Assembly (NCBI RefSeq): GCF_007971385.1
Contig: NZ_CP042434.1
Span: forward strand, 3,968,001 to 4,032,000
Length of the DNA: 64,000 bases
Source of the DNA: Arachidicoccus ginsenosidivorans
Lineage (GTDB): Bacteria > Bacteroidota > Bacteroidia > Chitinophagales > Chitinophagaceae
Reading direction: 5' to 3'
Shown here: positions 37,461-48,229 of the stretch, in pieces
Numbering within the stretch: the stretch's first letter is position 1
Layout of the letters: every line of letters begins with the position of its first letter
Translations under genes and position numbers: made by a program
The notes under the pieces: model-generated
Told to the model about the DNA's origin: nothing
Database searches by the model: none
What the model saw: the letters and a program-made list of their open reading frames with translations, nothing else

Positions 37461-39296
37461 ATGTGTGGAATTGTAGGATACGTAGGAACCAGACAGGCTT
37501 ATCCGGTCGTTATCAAAGGATTGAAGCGTTTGGAATACCGCGGCTATGACAGCGCGGGTATTGCGCTTTTAAATGGGGGTATCAAACTTTATAAGAAGCA
37601 AGGCAAGGTTGCAGATTTGGAAAACTATACGATTGGTAAAGCCCTGGATGGTAATACCGCAATTGGGCACACAAGATGGGCGACACATGGAGAGCCCAGT
37701 GATGCCAATGCGCATCCACACCTATCAGGCAGCGGTGAAATAGCCATGATCCATAACGGCATCATTGAAAACTACGCTTCCTTAAAAGCAGATTTGTTGA
37801 AAAAAGGCTATCATTTTAATAGCGATACGGATACTGAAGTATTACTTAACTTTATAGAGGATATTTATAAAAACAATGGCGGCAATCTGGAAGAAGCGCT
37901 TAGAATTGCACTCAAAAGGGTCGTTGGCGCCTACTGTATTCTGTTGATTGAAACCAGCCATCCAGATACGATCATTGCCGCCAGAAAAGGTAGTCCTTTG
38001 GTCATTGGCATTGGTAAAAACGAACATTTTTTGGCTTCTGATGCTACCCCTATTGTAGAATACACCAAAGAAGTTGTTTATGTGAATGATTATGAAATTG
38101 CCATTGTTAAACCTGATGAATTGATCTTAAAAAATTTGGGTAATGAAAAGCAGACGCCTTTTATCACCAAACTGGATCTGGAACTGGATACCATTGAAAA
38201 AGGTGGCTATGACCATTTTATGCTCAAGGAAATATTTGAGCAGCCTAAAACAATTCTGGATTGTCTCAGAGGCAGGCTCAATGCAGAAAATGGAACCATT
38301 CAGGTGAGTGGCATTGAGAACTACCTTGATGAAATCTCTAAAGCGAACCGGATTATTATCATTGCGTGCGGTACCAGCTGGCATGCCGGCCTGGTTGCTG
38401 AATATATCATCGAAGAGACCTGCAGAATTCCCGTTGAAGTTGAATATGCCTCTGAGTTCAGATATAGAAATCCAATCATTCATCCTGGCGACATGATCAT
38501 TGCGATCTCCCAAAGCGGGGAAACAGCGGATACCATTGTGGCGATTGAAAAAGCCAAGGAACAAGGTGCCATTATCATGGGTATTGTAAATGTAGTTGGA
38601 TCTTCTATTGCCAGAATTTCTCAGACAGGGGCATATACGCATGCGGGGCCAGAAATCGGTGTGGCCAGCACCAAGGCGTTTACCGGCCAGCTGGCAGCAC
38701 TTATGCTGGTCGCCTTTAAAATTGCCCATCACAAACAAACCATCACAGAAGAACGTTACCGTGAATTATGTGCGGAATTAGCATTGGTGCCGGGCAAAGT
38801 AGAAAAAATTCTGGAACAAAACGATTCGATTAAAGCTATTGCTGAAACGCTGAAGGACAGCTCAGATGCATTATTTTTAGGCAGGGGTTATAATTTCCCG
38901 ATTGCGCTTGAAGGGGCCCTTAAACTCAAAGAAATCTCCTATATACATGCAGAAGGATATCCGGCCGCAGAAATGAAACATGGCCCGATAGCGCTGGTAG
39001 ATGAACATCTGCCAGTAATCTTTATTGCCACCAAGGATATTTATCATGAGAAGATCGTCAGCAATATGCAAGAAATCAAAGCCAGAAAAGGCAGGGTGAT
39101 TGCGGTGATTAATGAGGGGGATGAAATTACACCGGCTATCGCGGATGGCGTCATTACCATTCCGGAGGCTGATGAAATTATTGCGCCCATCCTAAATGTG
39201 GTGCCTTTACAACTACTCTCCTATCATATTGGGATTGCCAGAGGTTGTAATGTTGATATGCCCAGAAATCTGGCCAAGTCCGTCACAGTCGAATAA
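37461..39296 (+). CDS. glmS: Glutamine-fructose-6-phosphate aminotransferase
   Basis: GlmS makes glucosamine-6-phosphate, the first step of UDP-GlcNAc synthesis for peptidoglycan and LPS. The 611-residue protein starts MCGIVGYVGTRQAYPVVI, with Cys2 the glutaminase nucleophile, followed by RGYDSAG and HTRWATHG. The isomerase half has two SIS domains (ACGTSWHAGLVAEY, SQSGETADTI, ASTKAFTGQ, FLGRGYNFPIALEG) and ends PRNLAKSVTVE. The usual length and both domains are intact. No glmS ribozyme is expected in this phylum, and none was seen. Confidence 0.98.
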   Translation: MCGIVGYVGTRQAYPVVIKGLKRLEYRGYDSAGIALLNGGIKLYKKQGKVADLENYTIGKALDGNTAIGHTRWATHGEPSDANAHPHLSGSGEIAMIHNGIIENYASLKADLLKKGYHFNSDTDTEVLLNFIEDIYKNNGGNLEEALRIALKRVVGAYCILLIETSHPDTIIAARKGSPLVIGIGKNEHFLASDATPIVEYTKEVVYVNDYEIAIVKPDELILKNLGNEKQTPFITKLDLELDTIEKGGYDHFMLKEIFEQPKTILDCLRGRLNAENGTIQVSGIENYLDEISKANRIIIIACGTSWHAGLVAEYIIEETCRIPVEVEYASEFRYRNPIIHPGDMIIAISQSGETADTIVAIEKAKEQGAIIMGIVNVVGSSIARISQTGAYTHAGPEIGVASTKAFTGQLAALMLVAFKIAHHKQTITEERYRELCAELALVPGKVEKILEQNDSIKAIAETLKDSSDALFLGRGYNFPIALEGALKLKEISYIHAEGYPAAEMKHGPIALVDEHLPVIFIATKDIYHEKIVSNMQEIKARKGRVIAVINEGDEITPAIADGVITIPEADEIIAPILNVVPLQLLSYHIGIARGCNVDMPRNLAKSVTVE

Positions 39297-39422
39297 GATA
39301 CATCGGGATGGGGTGCGGTCGGAATCATAATAATGCCGCTGCCAAGGCGTAAGTCAATAATGAGCAGAGAACCTTTACCTTGCCTAGCCTCCTTTCTCGG
39401 TAAAATTAATACAAATAAAACC

Positions 39423-39457
39423 ACCTTTCCAGTCTCTGAGCGCAAGGCTGGAAAGGT
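39423..39457. repeat. Intergenic hairpin between glmS and the DUF4954 gene
   Basis: ACCTTTCCAG (39423-39432) pairs with CTGGAAAGGT (39448-39457). On the minus strand it leads to TTTTATTTG a few bases on, but there is no minus-strand gene there to terminate. Role unknown. Confidence 0.6.
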
Positions 39458-39551
39458 TACACTTGCATGGATTAAAGTTAATTAGTTCCTGCATGTATAA
39501 GGTTGTCATTTTGGTTCTTCTCTGATTTTTTAATATTAATATGCCTACCCA

Positions 39552-41750
39552 ATGAATAATATTACCAAATTGCCCTTGAATGCTTTGGGCTATGATTTTA
39601 TAAAAAAACAATACCTGCCAAAAGGCAAGGATGAGTATTACTTGCGTAACCTGCAAAACAGAAACGGTACGACATATCGTCAACTCTCCGCATTTGAAAT
39701 TGAGGTACTGGTCAGAAATAGAAATACCAGCGATAACTGGAATAATATTTTGGTCTCGGATCATTTCAATCCAGAATTGGTTAAAAATTGTAAGTTTTAT
39801 GGACTAGTGCGTATTGGAAAGCTGGAACCTTATTTTTTAGGCTTCAGTGATCTGAAGGTGGCAGTAGGGCTTTATGATTCTACCATTATCAGTAGCGATA
39901 TTGGGGATAATAGCGTCATTAATAATGTCCATTATCTCTCCCATTATATTATTGGTCAGGAAGTTATCCTGACTAATATCAATGAGATACAGACAACCGA
40001 GACCTGTAAATTTGGAAATGGTATTATCAAGGAAGGCGAACAGGAATCGGTTCGTATCTGGCTGGAACTCTGCAATGAAAACGGTGGTCGAAAGATTTTA
40101 CCGTTTAATGGCATGCTGCCAGGAGATGCCTGGCTTTGGAGTAAATATCGGGATGATGAAAAGCTTTTAGAACGATTCAAGCAGCTAACAGAGGCAGAAT
40201 TTAAAACTGCCAGAGGTTTTTATGGCAAGATTGGTGACAGAACCGTTATTAAAAACTCCAATATTATAAAAGATGTGTGGATCGGTTCGGATGCCTATAT
40301 CAAAGGCGCTAATAAGCTTAAGAACCTGACCATTAATTCAGGGCAGGAAGGTCGGACCCAGATCGGAGAAGGCTGTGAACTGGTTAATGGTAGTGTCGGA
40401 TTTGGTAGCCGAATTTTCTATGGTGTCAAAGCGGTGCGCTTTGTGACCGCATCGCATACACAGTTGAAGTACGGGGCCCGGCTGATCAACTCATATATGG
40501 GGAGCAATGCTACCATCTCCTGCTGTGAAGTATTAAACTCGCTGATATTCCCAGGACATGAACAGCACCATAATAACTCCTTTTTATGTGCATCAACAGT
40601 TATGGGACAAAGCAATATCCCGGCTGGTGCCACCATTGGCTCCAATCACAATTCCAGAGGGGCAGATGGAGAAATCGTAGCTGGCCGCGGCTTTTGGCCA
40701 GCGCTTTGTGTGTCGCTCAAGCATAACTGTAAATTTGCCAGTTTTACCATGCTGGCCAAAGGGGATTATAATTATGAGCTGAATATCCCTTTGCCTTTTT
40801 CGTTGGTGAGCATCCATCCTATTACCAATTCTCTGATCATTATGCCAGGGTATTGGTTTATGTACAATATGTATGCCCTGAAAAGAAATGCCTGGAAATA
40901 CAAAGACCGGGATCAACGCAAAGAAAAAGTACAAAATCTTGAGTTTGATTTTTTGGCACCCGATACGGCTGGAGAAATCATTGAAACGATCCAGTTATTG
41001 GAAAAATACACGGGACAGGCCTATTTTAAAGCTGAGGGTGCAAAAGAGTCTGATGAGGCGTCTTTGATAGAAAAGGGCAAAGCGCTATTAAATGACCCAG
41101 ACTCAAATGTAGAATCATTGACAATATTAGCAACTGGGATTGAAAATAGCAAAAGAAATGTAGAAATCATTAAAGTGCGTAGGGCTTACCAATGCTATAA
41201 AAATATGATTCGCCTATACGGCTATCAACATTTATTTGCGGCAGAAAGACTCCAGGAAGCTAAGAACCTTAAAGGGCTATTGCAGGGACTGCCTGCTAAT
41301 TTGAAACGGCAGACTTGGCTTAATGTCGGTGGACAATTGATACCAGAGAAAAATGTGGAAAACCTAAAAGACAAGGTGAGAAATGCTAAGATCCAATCTT
41401 GGGATCAACTCCATGCATTTTATAGTGATCAGGGAGCGAAATATGAACAATTCAAAAGAGAAGACGCACTGGCAGCACTTGGCGAAGCGTTGGGTTACCC
41501 GCTGGCCACTTTATCCAAAGATCAGATCACTTCTCTGGCCAAAGATTATTTGGACATACAAAAATGGATGGTAGATCAGATTGTCGTTTCCCGGAAAAAA
41601 GATTACTCCAACCCTTATCGCAAGATGATGTATGAAAATCAGCAGGAAATGGAAGCTGTTGTGGGCAAACTGGCAGATAATAGTTTTATCAAGGATCAGA
41701 AAAAAGCATTGAAAAAGCTGACTGAGCAATTAAGCGGCTTGATAGGTTAA
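39552..41750 (+). CDS. DUF4954 family protein with hexapeptide-repeat domain
   Basis: 732 residues, matching the large Bacteroidota/Spirochaete DUF4954 family. The N-terminal third includes YRQLSAFEIEVLVRN and DISSDIGDNSVINNV-type hexapeptide segments. A left-handed beta-helix is suggested by repeated short G/S-I/V-x4 turns (IKNSNIIKDVWIG, GEGCELVNGSVGFG). A long C-terminal helical region follows. These proteins are thought to act in sugar or nucleotide-sugar metabolism because of the LbH domain and a position near glmS, but the function is unknown. The first residues MNNITKLPLNALGYDF fit the family start. Confidence 0.85.
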   Translation: MNNITKLPLNALGYDFIKKQYLPKGKDEYYLRNLQNRNGTTYRQLSAFEIEVLVRNRNTSDNWNNILVSDHFNPELVKNCKFYGLVRIGKLEPYFLGFSDLKVAVGLYDSTIISSDIGDNSVINNVHYLSHYIIGQEVILTNINEIQTTETCKFGNGIIKEGEQESVRIWLELCNENGGRKILPFNGMLPGDAWLWSKYRDDEKLLERFKQLTEAEFKTARGFYGKIGDRTVIKNSNIIKDVWIGSDAYIKGANKLKNLTINSGQEGRTQIGEGCELVNGSVGFGSRIFYGVKAVRFVTASHTQLKYGARLINSYMGSNATISCCEVLNSLIFPGHEQHHNNSFLCASTVMGQSNIPAGATIGSNHNSRGADGEIVAGRGFWPALCVSLKHNCKFASFTMLAKGDYNYELNIPLPFSLVSIHPITNSLIIMPGYWFMYNMYALKRNAWKYKDRDQRKEKVQNLEFDFLAPDTAGEIIETIQLLEKYTGQAYFKAEGAKESDEASLIEKGKALLNDPDSNVESLTILATGIENSKRNVEIIKVRRAYQCYKNMIRLYGYQHLFAAERLQEAKNLKGLLQGLPANLKRQTWLNVGGQLIPEKNVENLKDKVRNAKIQSWDQLHAFYSDQGAKYEQFKREDALAALGEALGYPLATLSKDQITSLAKDYLDIQKWMVDQIVVSRKKDYSNPYRKMMYENQQEMEAVVGKLADNSFIKDQKKALKKLTEQLSGLIG

Positions 41751-41791
41751 CGTGCCAATTCAATGGCAAATCAAGCTTAAATTGGCATATA

Positions 41792-41837
41792 AATAAAAGC
41801 GGACATTCAATTTTTAAAATTGTTGTCCGCTTTTATT
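41792..41837. terminator. Bidirectional terminator between the DUF4954 gene and thrS
   Basis: A perfect 14-bp stem (AATAAAAGCGGACA and TGTCCGCTTTTATT) with 18-nt loop. A and T tracts on both sides serve both convergent genes. Confidence 0.92.
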
Positions 41838-41877
41838 ATATAAATATGCTTTCACAAATACAACTTAAAGTAAAATA

Positions 41878-43815
41878 TTAAGCTGTCTTCTCATTTACTT
41901 CTTTTTCAATTATTTGAATAAAGTCTTTAAGCGCCATTGCGCCTAATTCACCAGCAGATTGCTTACGTACACCAACTGTATTGCTTTCCATTTCTTTTTC
42001 TCCAACAATCAGCATATAAGGTATTTTGGCCAGTTCGGTATCCCTGATTTTACGCCCTACCTTTTCACTGCGCTGGTCAATGGAAACCCGAATATTATTT
42101 GCCTTTAATGTCTTTTCAACCTCTTTGGCGTAATCATTAAACCTGTCAGAGATAGGCAGAATTTTGACCTGGGTAGGCACCAGCCATAAAGGCAGCTTAC
42201 CCGCGCAGTTTTCAAGTAATACAGCCACAAACCGCTCCATGGAACCAAAGGGTGCCCGGTGGATCATAACTGGCCGCTTACGGGTATTATCGCTATCAAT
42301 ATATTCTAACTCAAAACGCTCTGGGAGATTGTAATCCACTTGAATGGTGCCAAGTTGCCAGGATCTTCCAAGCGCATCTTTGACCATAAAATCCAGTTTG
42401 GGTCCATAGAATGCAGCTTCGCCGTATTCAATGGTGGTGGGCAGCCCTTTTTCTGCCGCAGCCTCCTTAATCGCTTCTTCTGCGATATCCCAATTAGCCT
42501 CACTGCCAATGTATTTACTGCGGTCATTTTGGTCTCTGAGCGAAACTTGTGCAGTAAAATCATTGAATCCCAGTGATTTAAATACATATAATACTAAATC
42601 AATGACCTTTTTAAACTCATCTTTTACCTGATCAGGCCGGCAAAATAAATGGGCATCATCTTGAGTAAAGCCACGTACCCTAGTCAGGCCGTGGAGTTCA
42701 CCTGCCTGTTCGTACCTGTACACTGTACCAAATTCCGCGAACCTTACCGGAAGGTCCTTGTAAGATTTCGGGGAAGTTTTATAGATCTCACAGTGGTGGG
42801 GACAGTTCATGGGTTTTAACAAGAACTCCTCTCCTTCGTGTGGCGTTTTGATGGGCTGAAAACTATCCTTACCGTATTTATCGTAGTGACCAGAGGTTTT
42901 GTACAGATTAATATTGCCTATATGTGGGGTAATGACTGGCAGGTAGCCACTTTCTATTTGTGCTTTCTGCAGGAATTGCTGCAGCCTTTCCCGGAGCATG
43001 GCGCCATTCGGTAGCCATAAAGGCAGGCCGGCTCCTACTTTTTCAGAAAAGGCGAAGAGTTCCAGCTCCTTGCCTAATTTTCGGTGGTCACGCTTTTTGG
43101 CTTCCTCCAAAAAGAGCAAATAGTCGTCCAGATCTTTTTTGGCCGGGAAAGTAATACCGTAAATCCTTGTCAGCATCTTATTTTTCTCATCCCCTCTCCA
43201 ATAAGCACCGGCAATATTGGTGAGTTTGATGGCCTTGATAAATCCTGTATTAGGAATATGTGGACCACGACAAAGGTCTGTAAAGTCCCCCTGGGTGTAG
43301 AAGGTAATATGACCATCCTGCAGGCCTTCGATCAATTCTAATTTATAAGGATCCTGCTTTTCAGTAAAATATTCAATGGCCTCCGCCTTAGGAACTGCTT
43401 TACGGGTAAAACGTTCCTTTTTGGAAGCATGTTCTTTCATTTTCTTTTCAATCAGTTCCAGATCTGCATCGGTAATTTTCTGATCGCCTAGATCAATATC
43501 ATAGTAAAACCCATTTTCAATGGGCGGACCAATTGCAAATTTTGTATCCGGATAGATTTCCTGCAACGCTTCAGCCATCAGGTGCGCAGAAGAATGCCAG
43601 AAGGTTGATTTACCTCCTTTGTCTTCCCAGGTCAAAAACTTAATATGTCCGTCCTGGTTAATTGGACCAAAAGCGTCCACGACTTTACCATCCAGCTCAA
43701 CGGCTAGCACTTTACGCATCAGCCCTTCGCTGATGGATTTTGCAATATCCAGTCCTGAAATTCCTGCCTCGTATTCACGGACAGCCCCATCAGGAAAAGT
43801 AATATGAATCATCAT
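41878..43815 (-). CDS. thrS: Threonyl-tRNA synthetase
   Basis: Charges tRNA-Thr. 645 residues with an N-terminal TGS domain ([17 protein letters not shown]), the editing domain with [11 protein letters not shown], and the catalytic core: motif 2 [15 protein letters not shown], the zinc-ligand segment [10 protein letters not shown] and motif 3 [13 protein letters not shown]. The anticodon domain ends the protein. The start used ([13 protein letters not shown] 43813-43815) gives the conserved TGS start after one extra methionine. All key residues are present. Confidence 0.97.
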   Translation of the reverse strand: MMIHITFPDGAVREYEAGISGLDIAKSISEGLMRKVLAVELDGKVVDAFGPINQDGHIKFLTWEDKGGKSTFWHSSAHLMAEALQEIYPDTKFAIGPPIENGFYYDIDLGDQKITDADLELIEKKMKEHASKKERFTRKAVPKAEAIEYFTEKQDPYKLELIEGLQDGHITFYTQGDFTDLCRGPHIPNTGFIKAIKLTNIAGAYWRGDEKNKMLTRIYGITFPAKKDLDDYLLFLEEAKKRDHRKLGKELELFAFSEKVGAGLPLWLPNGAMLRERLQQFLQKAQIESGYLPVITPHIGNINLYKTSGHYDKYGKDSFQPIKTPHEGEEFLLKPMNCPHHCEIYKTSPKSYKDLPVRFAEFGTVYRYEQAGELHGLTRVRGFTQDDAHLFCRPDQVKDEFKKVIDLVLYVFKSLGFNDFTAQVSLRDQNDRSKYIGSEANWDIAEEAIKEAAAEKGLPTTIEYGEAAFYGPKLDFMVKDALGRSWQLGTIQVDYNLPERFELEYIDSDNTRKRPVMIHRAPFGSMERFVAVLLENCAGKLPLWLVPTQVKILPISDRFNDYAKEVEKTLKANNIRVSIDQRSEKVGRKIRDTELAKIPYMLIVGEKEMESNTVGVRKQSAGELGAMALKDFIQIIEKEVNEKTA

Positions 43816-43904
43816 CTGTTTAATATAAAATCTATGACCGCAGCTATTTGGTTATGTACCTTGCGGTGGTAACCCCGGCCATCTATCTGTTTTAAAAAAG
43901 TGCT

Positions 43905-43912
43905 CAAAAATA
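43905..43912 (-). promoter_or_regulatory. -7 box of thrS
   Basis: On the minus strand TATTTTTG, with a TTG 19 bp upstream (43934-43932). The predicted leader of about 80 nt contains an ACCGCA/TGCGGT stem, which might be involved in control; this is speculation. Confidence 0.45.
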
Positions 43913-43984
43913 CAATTATACCCCGAAATCCAAGCGCGCGGCCCCAACTAATATATAAACCAGTTTGGAAGGCCTTTAATTAAA

Positions 43985-44605
43985 CTATAAATGCGCAAAG
44001 GAAATGGAGTCCTCCACAGTACCGCAATGAAGCATGGCGCTCTGATGAACCGGGTCTTTCAGCCCAAAATAAGGATTGACAACTTTAGCTGAATCACTTA
44101 GCCAGAATCCCTCCTCATCACCATTGAAGGCCATGGGGCATTTAATGTGGTAAATGGTTCTTTTGTCATATTGCACCGTTCTGAGTAAATTGTATAATGC
44201 CTCCGTTGCTGTGTAAAAATCACGGCGCTGACCTGCAATAGCTGTATCCTGGGCGATACTTGCACAGGCATCCTGAATATTTTTGCTATAGTCCTGGGCC
44301 GTCTGAATAAGAATCGAGTCCGCTTTGATTTCCGTAAAAGGGATGGCGGCAGCCAGACTGCTCAGCGAGTCGGCCAACTGCCCAATGGAATCAATGGGGG
44401 CCCACCGCACCAGGCCATCATGCATGCCGTAATAGGCCATCAGGGTAGCATCCAGGCTTTGGTTTAACTTTTCTGAATTCTGACTAATTTTAAGAGGAAT
44501 TTCTTTATCATTTTGAACATCCTTTTTTCCCTTATTTGCAAAAAACAAATATGCAGCAACACAAATAATCAGTGCCAGAACGATAAAAACACCTTTTTTT
44601 AGCAT
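43985..44605 (-). CDS. DUF3347 domain protein, membrane-anchored
   Basis: 206 residues with an N-terminal membrane anchor or signal (GVFIVLALIICVAAYLFFA) and a helical DUF3347 domain at the C-terminus, recognisable by HIKCPMAFNGDEEGFWLSD followed by NPYFG. The C-P-M and downstream histidine residues are the conserved, probably metal-binding, positions. DUF3347 domains often accompany heavy-metal efflux genes, but no efflux gene lies beside this one. Alone between thrS and the gap that follows. Confidence 0.8.
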   Translation of the reverse strand: MLKKGVFIVLALIICVAAYLFFANKGKKDVQNDKEIPLKISQNSEKLNQSLDATLMAYYGMHDGLVRWAPIDSIGQLADSLSSLAAAIPFTEIKADSILIQTAQDYSKNIQDACASIAQDTAIAGQRRDFYTATEALYNLLRTVQYDKRTIYHIKCPMAFNGDEEGFWLSDSAKVVNPYFGLKDPVHQSAMLHCGTVEDSISFAHL

Positions 44606-45146
44606 GATACTTTTTTTCAGTTATTATAGGTGGGAAGGCCCAGCGAATTTTACGAATATAGACCCATGAACACCTTTCAGGCAAAAGTACGTCAAAAATA
44701 AGGGATTCAACCGGGCTTTATCATTGACTTTTTCCTTATTCTAAACAGGAAGCAGGGCGTCACCTTTTGATAAACGTAAATAGGGTTCTTTAAAAATGGA
44801 ACAAGCGGTCCCAAAGACAGCTGATAACAACCAATGATCGTGTTTTTTTCCACAAGTAATTAAAATTCAAAAAAATATAATTGTTAATGCTCAATTAACT
44901 TATCTTTGTTTAAGCTGTTTGATATTTGCGCCTCAAAAACTGAACCGCGGGGAGAAAAGGGCAATATTTGTACATAAGTCACTAACTACTAATTAAAGGG
45001 AAGGATTCATTAGTATTCAGAGAAGGGATTTTAATAGTAATAACGATGTAGGTGACCGAATCATTGCAGGACCAACTCATGTATAATGTATTGCTCATGA
45101 AAGGACACATTATAGAATCAAATCAAAATAAAAAACTGTATATCGA
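44606..45146. other. Intergenic region with one good promoter
   Basis: 541 bp between the divergent DUF3347 and GYF genes. It holds the promoter at 44881-44908, and about 230 bp of untranslated or uncalled sequence follows. Short frames such as MYNVLLMKGHIIESN near 45079 are not convincing. Confidence 0.4.
44881..44908 (+). promoter_or_regulatory. Strong Bacteroidota-type promoter
   Basis: TTG (44881-44883), 17 bp, TATCTTTG (44901-44908), an exact TAnnTTTG with consensus spacing. The next gene starts about 240 bp downstream, so the transcript would have a long leader. Confidence 0.55.
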
Positions 45147-45637
45147 ATGCAAAAGTATTATTATACCAATGGGGTGACCACTTTTGGACCCTTTACACTG
45201 GAGGAACTGATCAAAGAGCATATTTCCAGGGATACCAAGGTCTGGTTCCAGGAGTTAAGTGAATGGCAACCAGCGGGAAATGTCCCTGAATTAAGTGTCT
45301 TATTTAAAGATACCCCACCCCTTATACCTATACCGCTAGTCCGAGGCCTTTGGCCGCTGAATCTGTCCCGGTTGAACAATTAAATGAAGCGCCGCCCAAA
45401 AGTTGGCTGACGGAATCCATTTTGGTCACGTTATTTTGTTGTCTGCCCTTTGGTATTGTCGGTATCGTTAATGCAGCCAAAGTTGAGTCCCGGTTCTATG
45501 CCAAAGATTATGACGGTGCCTTCAAGGCCTCTGAAGAAGCCAAAAAATGGACAACCTTGGGCTTTTGGGTAGGTATTGTTGTTGGAATTATTTATTTGGT
45601 TGTGGTAATATTTGCAGCAGTTGTCAGGAACCATTAA
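45147..45637 (+). CDS. GYF_2 domain and CD225/dispanin-like membrane protein, frameshifted
   Basis: The first frame begins MQKYYYTNGVTTFGPFTLEE, a GYF_2-type domain with the G-P-F and W-x-x-A residues (DTKVWFQELSEWQPAG). The second frame carries a CD225/dispanin membrane domain (ESILVTLFCCLPFGIVGIVN, then KWTTLGFWVGIVVGIIYLVV). Adding one C to the run at 45318-45321 joins them as KDTPPPYTYTASPRPLAAES. This combined GYF_2-TM architecture is common in Bacteroidota. The role is unknown; a protein-interaction domain tethered to the membrane is the plain reading. Confidence 0.82.
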
Positions 45638-46009
45638 AACATATATTAAATGGATAGGCGCCTTACTGCTACTTAGTTTTCTTATAATTATTTATAAGAG
45701 GTACAGTCCTATGGACAGCAGCTGGTTCCCAAAATGTCCTTTCAGGTCGCTGACTGGACTTCAGTGTCCGGGGTGCGGGTCACAAAGGGCTATCCATGAT
45801 TTATTGAACCTTGATATCTTGGGTGCATTTAGGGAAAATGCGCTAATGGTTGTCTCTATTCCCTATATTGTAACCGCATTTATTTTGAATCCATCCACCA
45901 CCCTACTTCAAAGTTGCTAAAATGGCGTAAAGCGCTGTTTGGCGTAAAGGCTATTTACTTGATTTTTGTGCTGGTGATTGGATTTTGGATTCTTAGAAAT
46001 TTGCTTTGA
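45612..46009 (+). CDS. DUF2752 membrane protein, frameshifted
   Basis: The family signature CPGCGSQRAIHDLLNLD is present after two hydrophobic segments (WIGALLLLSFLIIIYKRY). The frame stops early at 45920 after STTLLQSC. One more C in the run at 45901-45903 extends it as TPTSKLLKWRKALFGVKAIY and a last helix ending FWILRNLL, giving about 132 residues. The start is unclear: TTG 45612 or TTG 45621, both overlapping the end of the GYF gene. These two families often occur as a pair, which supports co-transcription. Function unknown. Confidence 0.78.
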
Positions 46010-46324
46010 TTTTCAATTGAAAGAAGCAGCCAGATGGCTATTAATTGTTGACTATGAGGCATTTGATAATTACTATCGCTCCTTTTTTGTGCCAGCCTAC
46101 CTTGAAAACGGTTTGAATGTTTTATAAATTTACTAGCGTATGCCATTGACAGGCTGATACAAATAATCGTTGTATTATAGCTTACATTTATGGCGCTTTT
46201 ATTGCCATTTGCTGTTTTTGCATCCTTAAAATCTGCGCAAAATACTGGAATATCGCCCCTATTCTACATAAATTATTGTAAATCCGTTATTTGCAATTTA
46301 TTTTCCTAATTCAAAATAGTAAAG
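46010..46324. other. Intergenic region before marR
   Basis: AT-rich sequence with no recognised gene; a 63-codon minus-strand frame at 45955-46146 is antisense to the DUF2752 tail and has no family resemblance. The useful content is the promoter/operator at its end. Confidence 0.4.
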
Positions 46325-46340
46325 TAACTTTGCAAAGTTA
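46325..46340 (+). promoter_or_regulatory. marR promoter with overlapping palindromic operator
   Basis: TAACTTTG (46325-46332), an exact TAnnTTTG -7 box, overlaps the perfect 14-bp palindrome AACTTTGCAAAGTT (46327-46340). A palindrome over the promoter of a marR gene is the classic autoregulation layout: dimer binding would block RNA polymerase. Confidence 0.6.
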
Positions 46341-46377
46341 GTTAATTAAGTAAGTTTATAATTAATTCAAAAGGCCC

Positions 46378-46822
46378 ATGGATCCAGCAATCGACATCAA
46401 TGAGACTGATTTTGATCTGTCAGTAAAGCTTTATAATGTGCTCGGTAAAATTCTTAGAAAGTTAAGAAAACAAGCGGGCAAACAACCTTACTCTACTACG
46501 GAGCAAGCCACGATGGCCTTGCTGGATAGTAATGGACAAATGTTGCCCTCTGAGTTGGCGGAAGCGCATCATATTTCTGCTCAGGGATTTCTCAGATTGT
46601 GAATAGATTATTTGATCAAGAGGTGATTGATAAACACCCTGATCAAACTGATAAGCGCAAGGTTTATCTTTCGCTTACAAAAAGGGACAGCAGGCGTTAT
46701 TAAATATCCGCATCTCCCGAAGTAAATGGTTAGCGGGCACAGTAAGTGACCAGTTAAGTCCCAAAGAAAAAAATATATTAAAGGAAGCTGTGGAAATTTT
46801 AGGCCGTCTGGCCGAAAATTAA
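46378..46822 (+). CDS. MarR-family transcriptional regulator, twice frameshifted
   Basis: The first frame starts MDPAIDINETDFDLSVKLYN and contains TTEQATMALLDSNG and PSELAEAHHISAQ, the start of the winged helix. Adding one G at 46584-46586 continues GISQIVNRLFDQEVIDKHP, then DQTDKRKVYLSL, which is the wing. Adding one A at 46679-46683 continues KKGQQALLNIRISRSKWLAG to the end at 46822. The repaired protein is about 148 residues, normal for MarR. It is 29 bp upstream of the MFS gene, so a drug-responsive repressor/efflux pair is likely. Confidence 0.8.
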
Positions 46823-46851
46823 AACAGAAGCAACGTGTTTTAAATCGTTAT

Positions 46852-48083
46852 ATGCAAGTTTTTCGCTCTCTCTCCTCCAGAAATTTCAGGTATTTTATTA
46901 GTGGACAATCCGTTTCTATGATGGGAACATGGATGCAAAAAGTAGCAGTGAGTTGGATTGTGTACCAATTAACCCATTCTGCATTTTTTTTGGGGTTGAC
47001 CATGTTCGCCAATCTGATTCCTTCGCTATTTTTGTCCCCTTATGCAGGCAGTTATACCGATAGACATAACCGCTATAATATTTTACTAATTACGCAAATC
47101 CTGCTGATGATCCAGGCAGGACTGTTTACGCTGGTGATTTATTTTAAAGTCGACAGCATCGCTATTATTCTGTCATTAAGTTTGATGCAAGGACTGATTA
47201 ATGCATTTGATACAACGGCTAGACAGTCCTTGTTAATTAATATGATTGACAATAAAGAGGATTTACCCAATGCCATTGCCTTGAATTCTTCCATGGCGAA
47301 TCTGACCCGGATTCTAGGGCCCGCCTTGGGTGGTATATTACTGAGTACACTGGGAGATACCTCTTGCTTTTTTATCAATTTTGTAAGCTACTTTTTGTTA
47401 TTTATTCCCTGTTAAAAATGAAGCTCAATTTACCACCTTCCAAAAAACAGCAGGTAAGAATCTGGCAGACGCTGAAGGAGGGATTGACTTACCTGAAAGC
47501 TGCTCCGGATTTATCCTCGTTGATTTTACTAATGGCAGGCTATAGTATTTTTGTGATTCCGTTTAGTACATTACTACCCGTCTTTGCCAAGGATGTTTTT
47601 CAAGGAGATGCGGGGACCTTCAGTTGGTTTGAAAGTGCGGCCGGTGTTGGGGCGCTATTGGGAACCATTTATTTTGCCGGATTAAAGCCAGGTAGAAATA
47701 TTATATCCATTGTGGTGTATGCTAGTTTGTTATTTTCTCTGGGCGTTCTGTTACTTTCTGTAAGTTTTGATTTGGTGATTGCACTGCTTTTTACGCTGAT
47801 AACGGGTATGGGCATGATGACACAAACAGCCGCCATAAATACCTATTTACAGACCCATGTCAGCGATGAAATGCGGGGCCGGGTCCTCAGTTATTTTATT
47901 ATGGGCTATCAAGGAATAATCCCCATTGGGAGCCTTTTAATTGGGATTTTATCTTCCAGCATTGGTCCAAAAGTAACGGTGTTTGTGGCCGGTTTGCTGG
48001 GTATTATCAGTACAATGGTATTTGTTTATTTTAAATACAAAAGCGGCCAAAAAAACAAAATGACGCTATTGCCGTCCAGATAA
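46852..48083 (+). CDS. MFS transporter (MFS_3/EntS-like), frameshifted
   Basis: Twelve-helix transporter; the N-terminal frame shows FRYFISGQSVSMMGTWMQKV and the loop 2-3 motif SPYAGSYTDRHNRYN of MFS exporters. It breaks at 47415. The second frame continues from LFVIYSLLKMK to 48083 with GMGMMTQTAAINTYLQTH and DEMRGRVLSYFIMGYQG. Adding one T to the five at 47392-47396 gives a continuous protein of about 410 residues reading SYFFVIYSLLK. With the adjacent MarR repressor it is probably a multidrug or siderophore exporter. Confidence 0.85.
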
Positions 48084-48229
48084 TTTTGGTCCAGAAATGA
48101 GTGTTGGAGTTGATTTTTATTCCAGTAATTGCTGCAGTATGTTTCAATGACTTAACCTTCAAAGCAATCGTCTGCTGGACATTCATATGGGAAATACGTC
48201 TATTAATAAATGTATTAAGTATTGATTAT

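Noticed and set aside
45079..45177. Short frame MYNVLLMKGHIIESN in the long leader before the GYF gene
   Set aside because: It overlaps the GYF start and has no recognisable features; the region is more simply a 5' leader.
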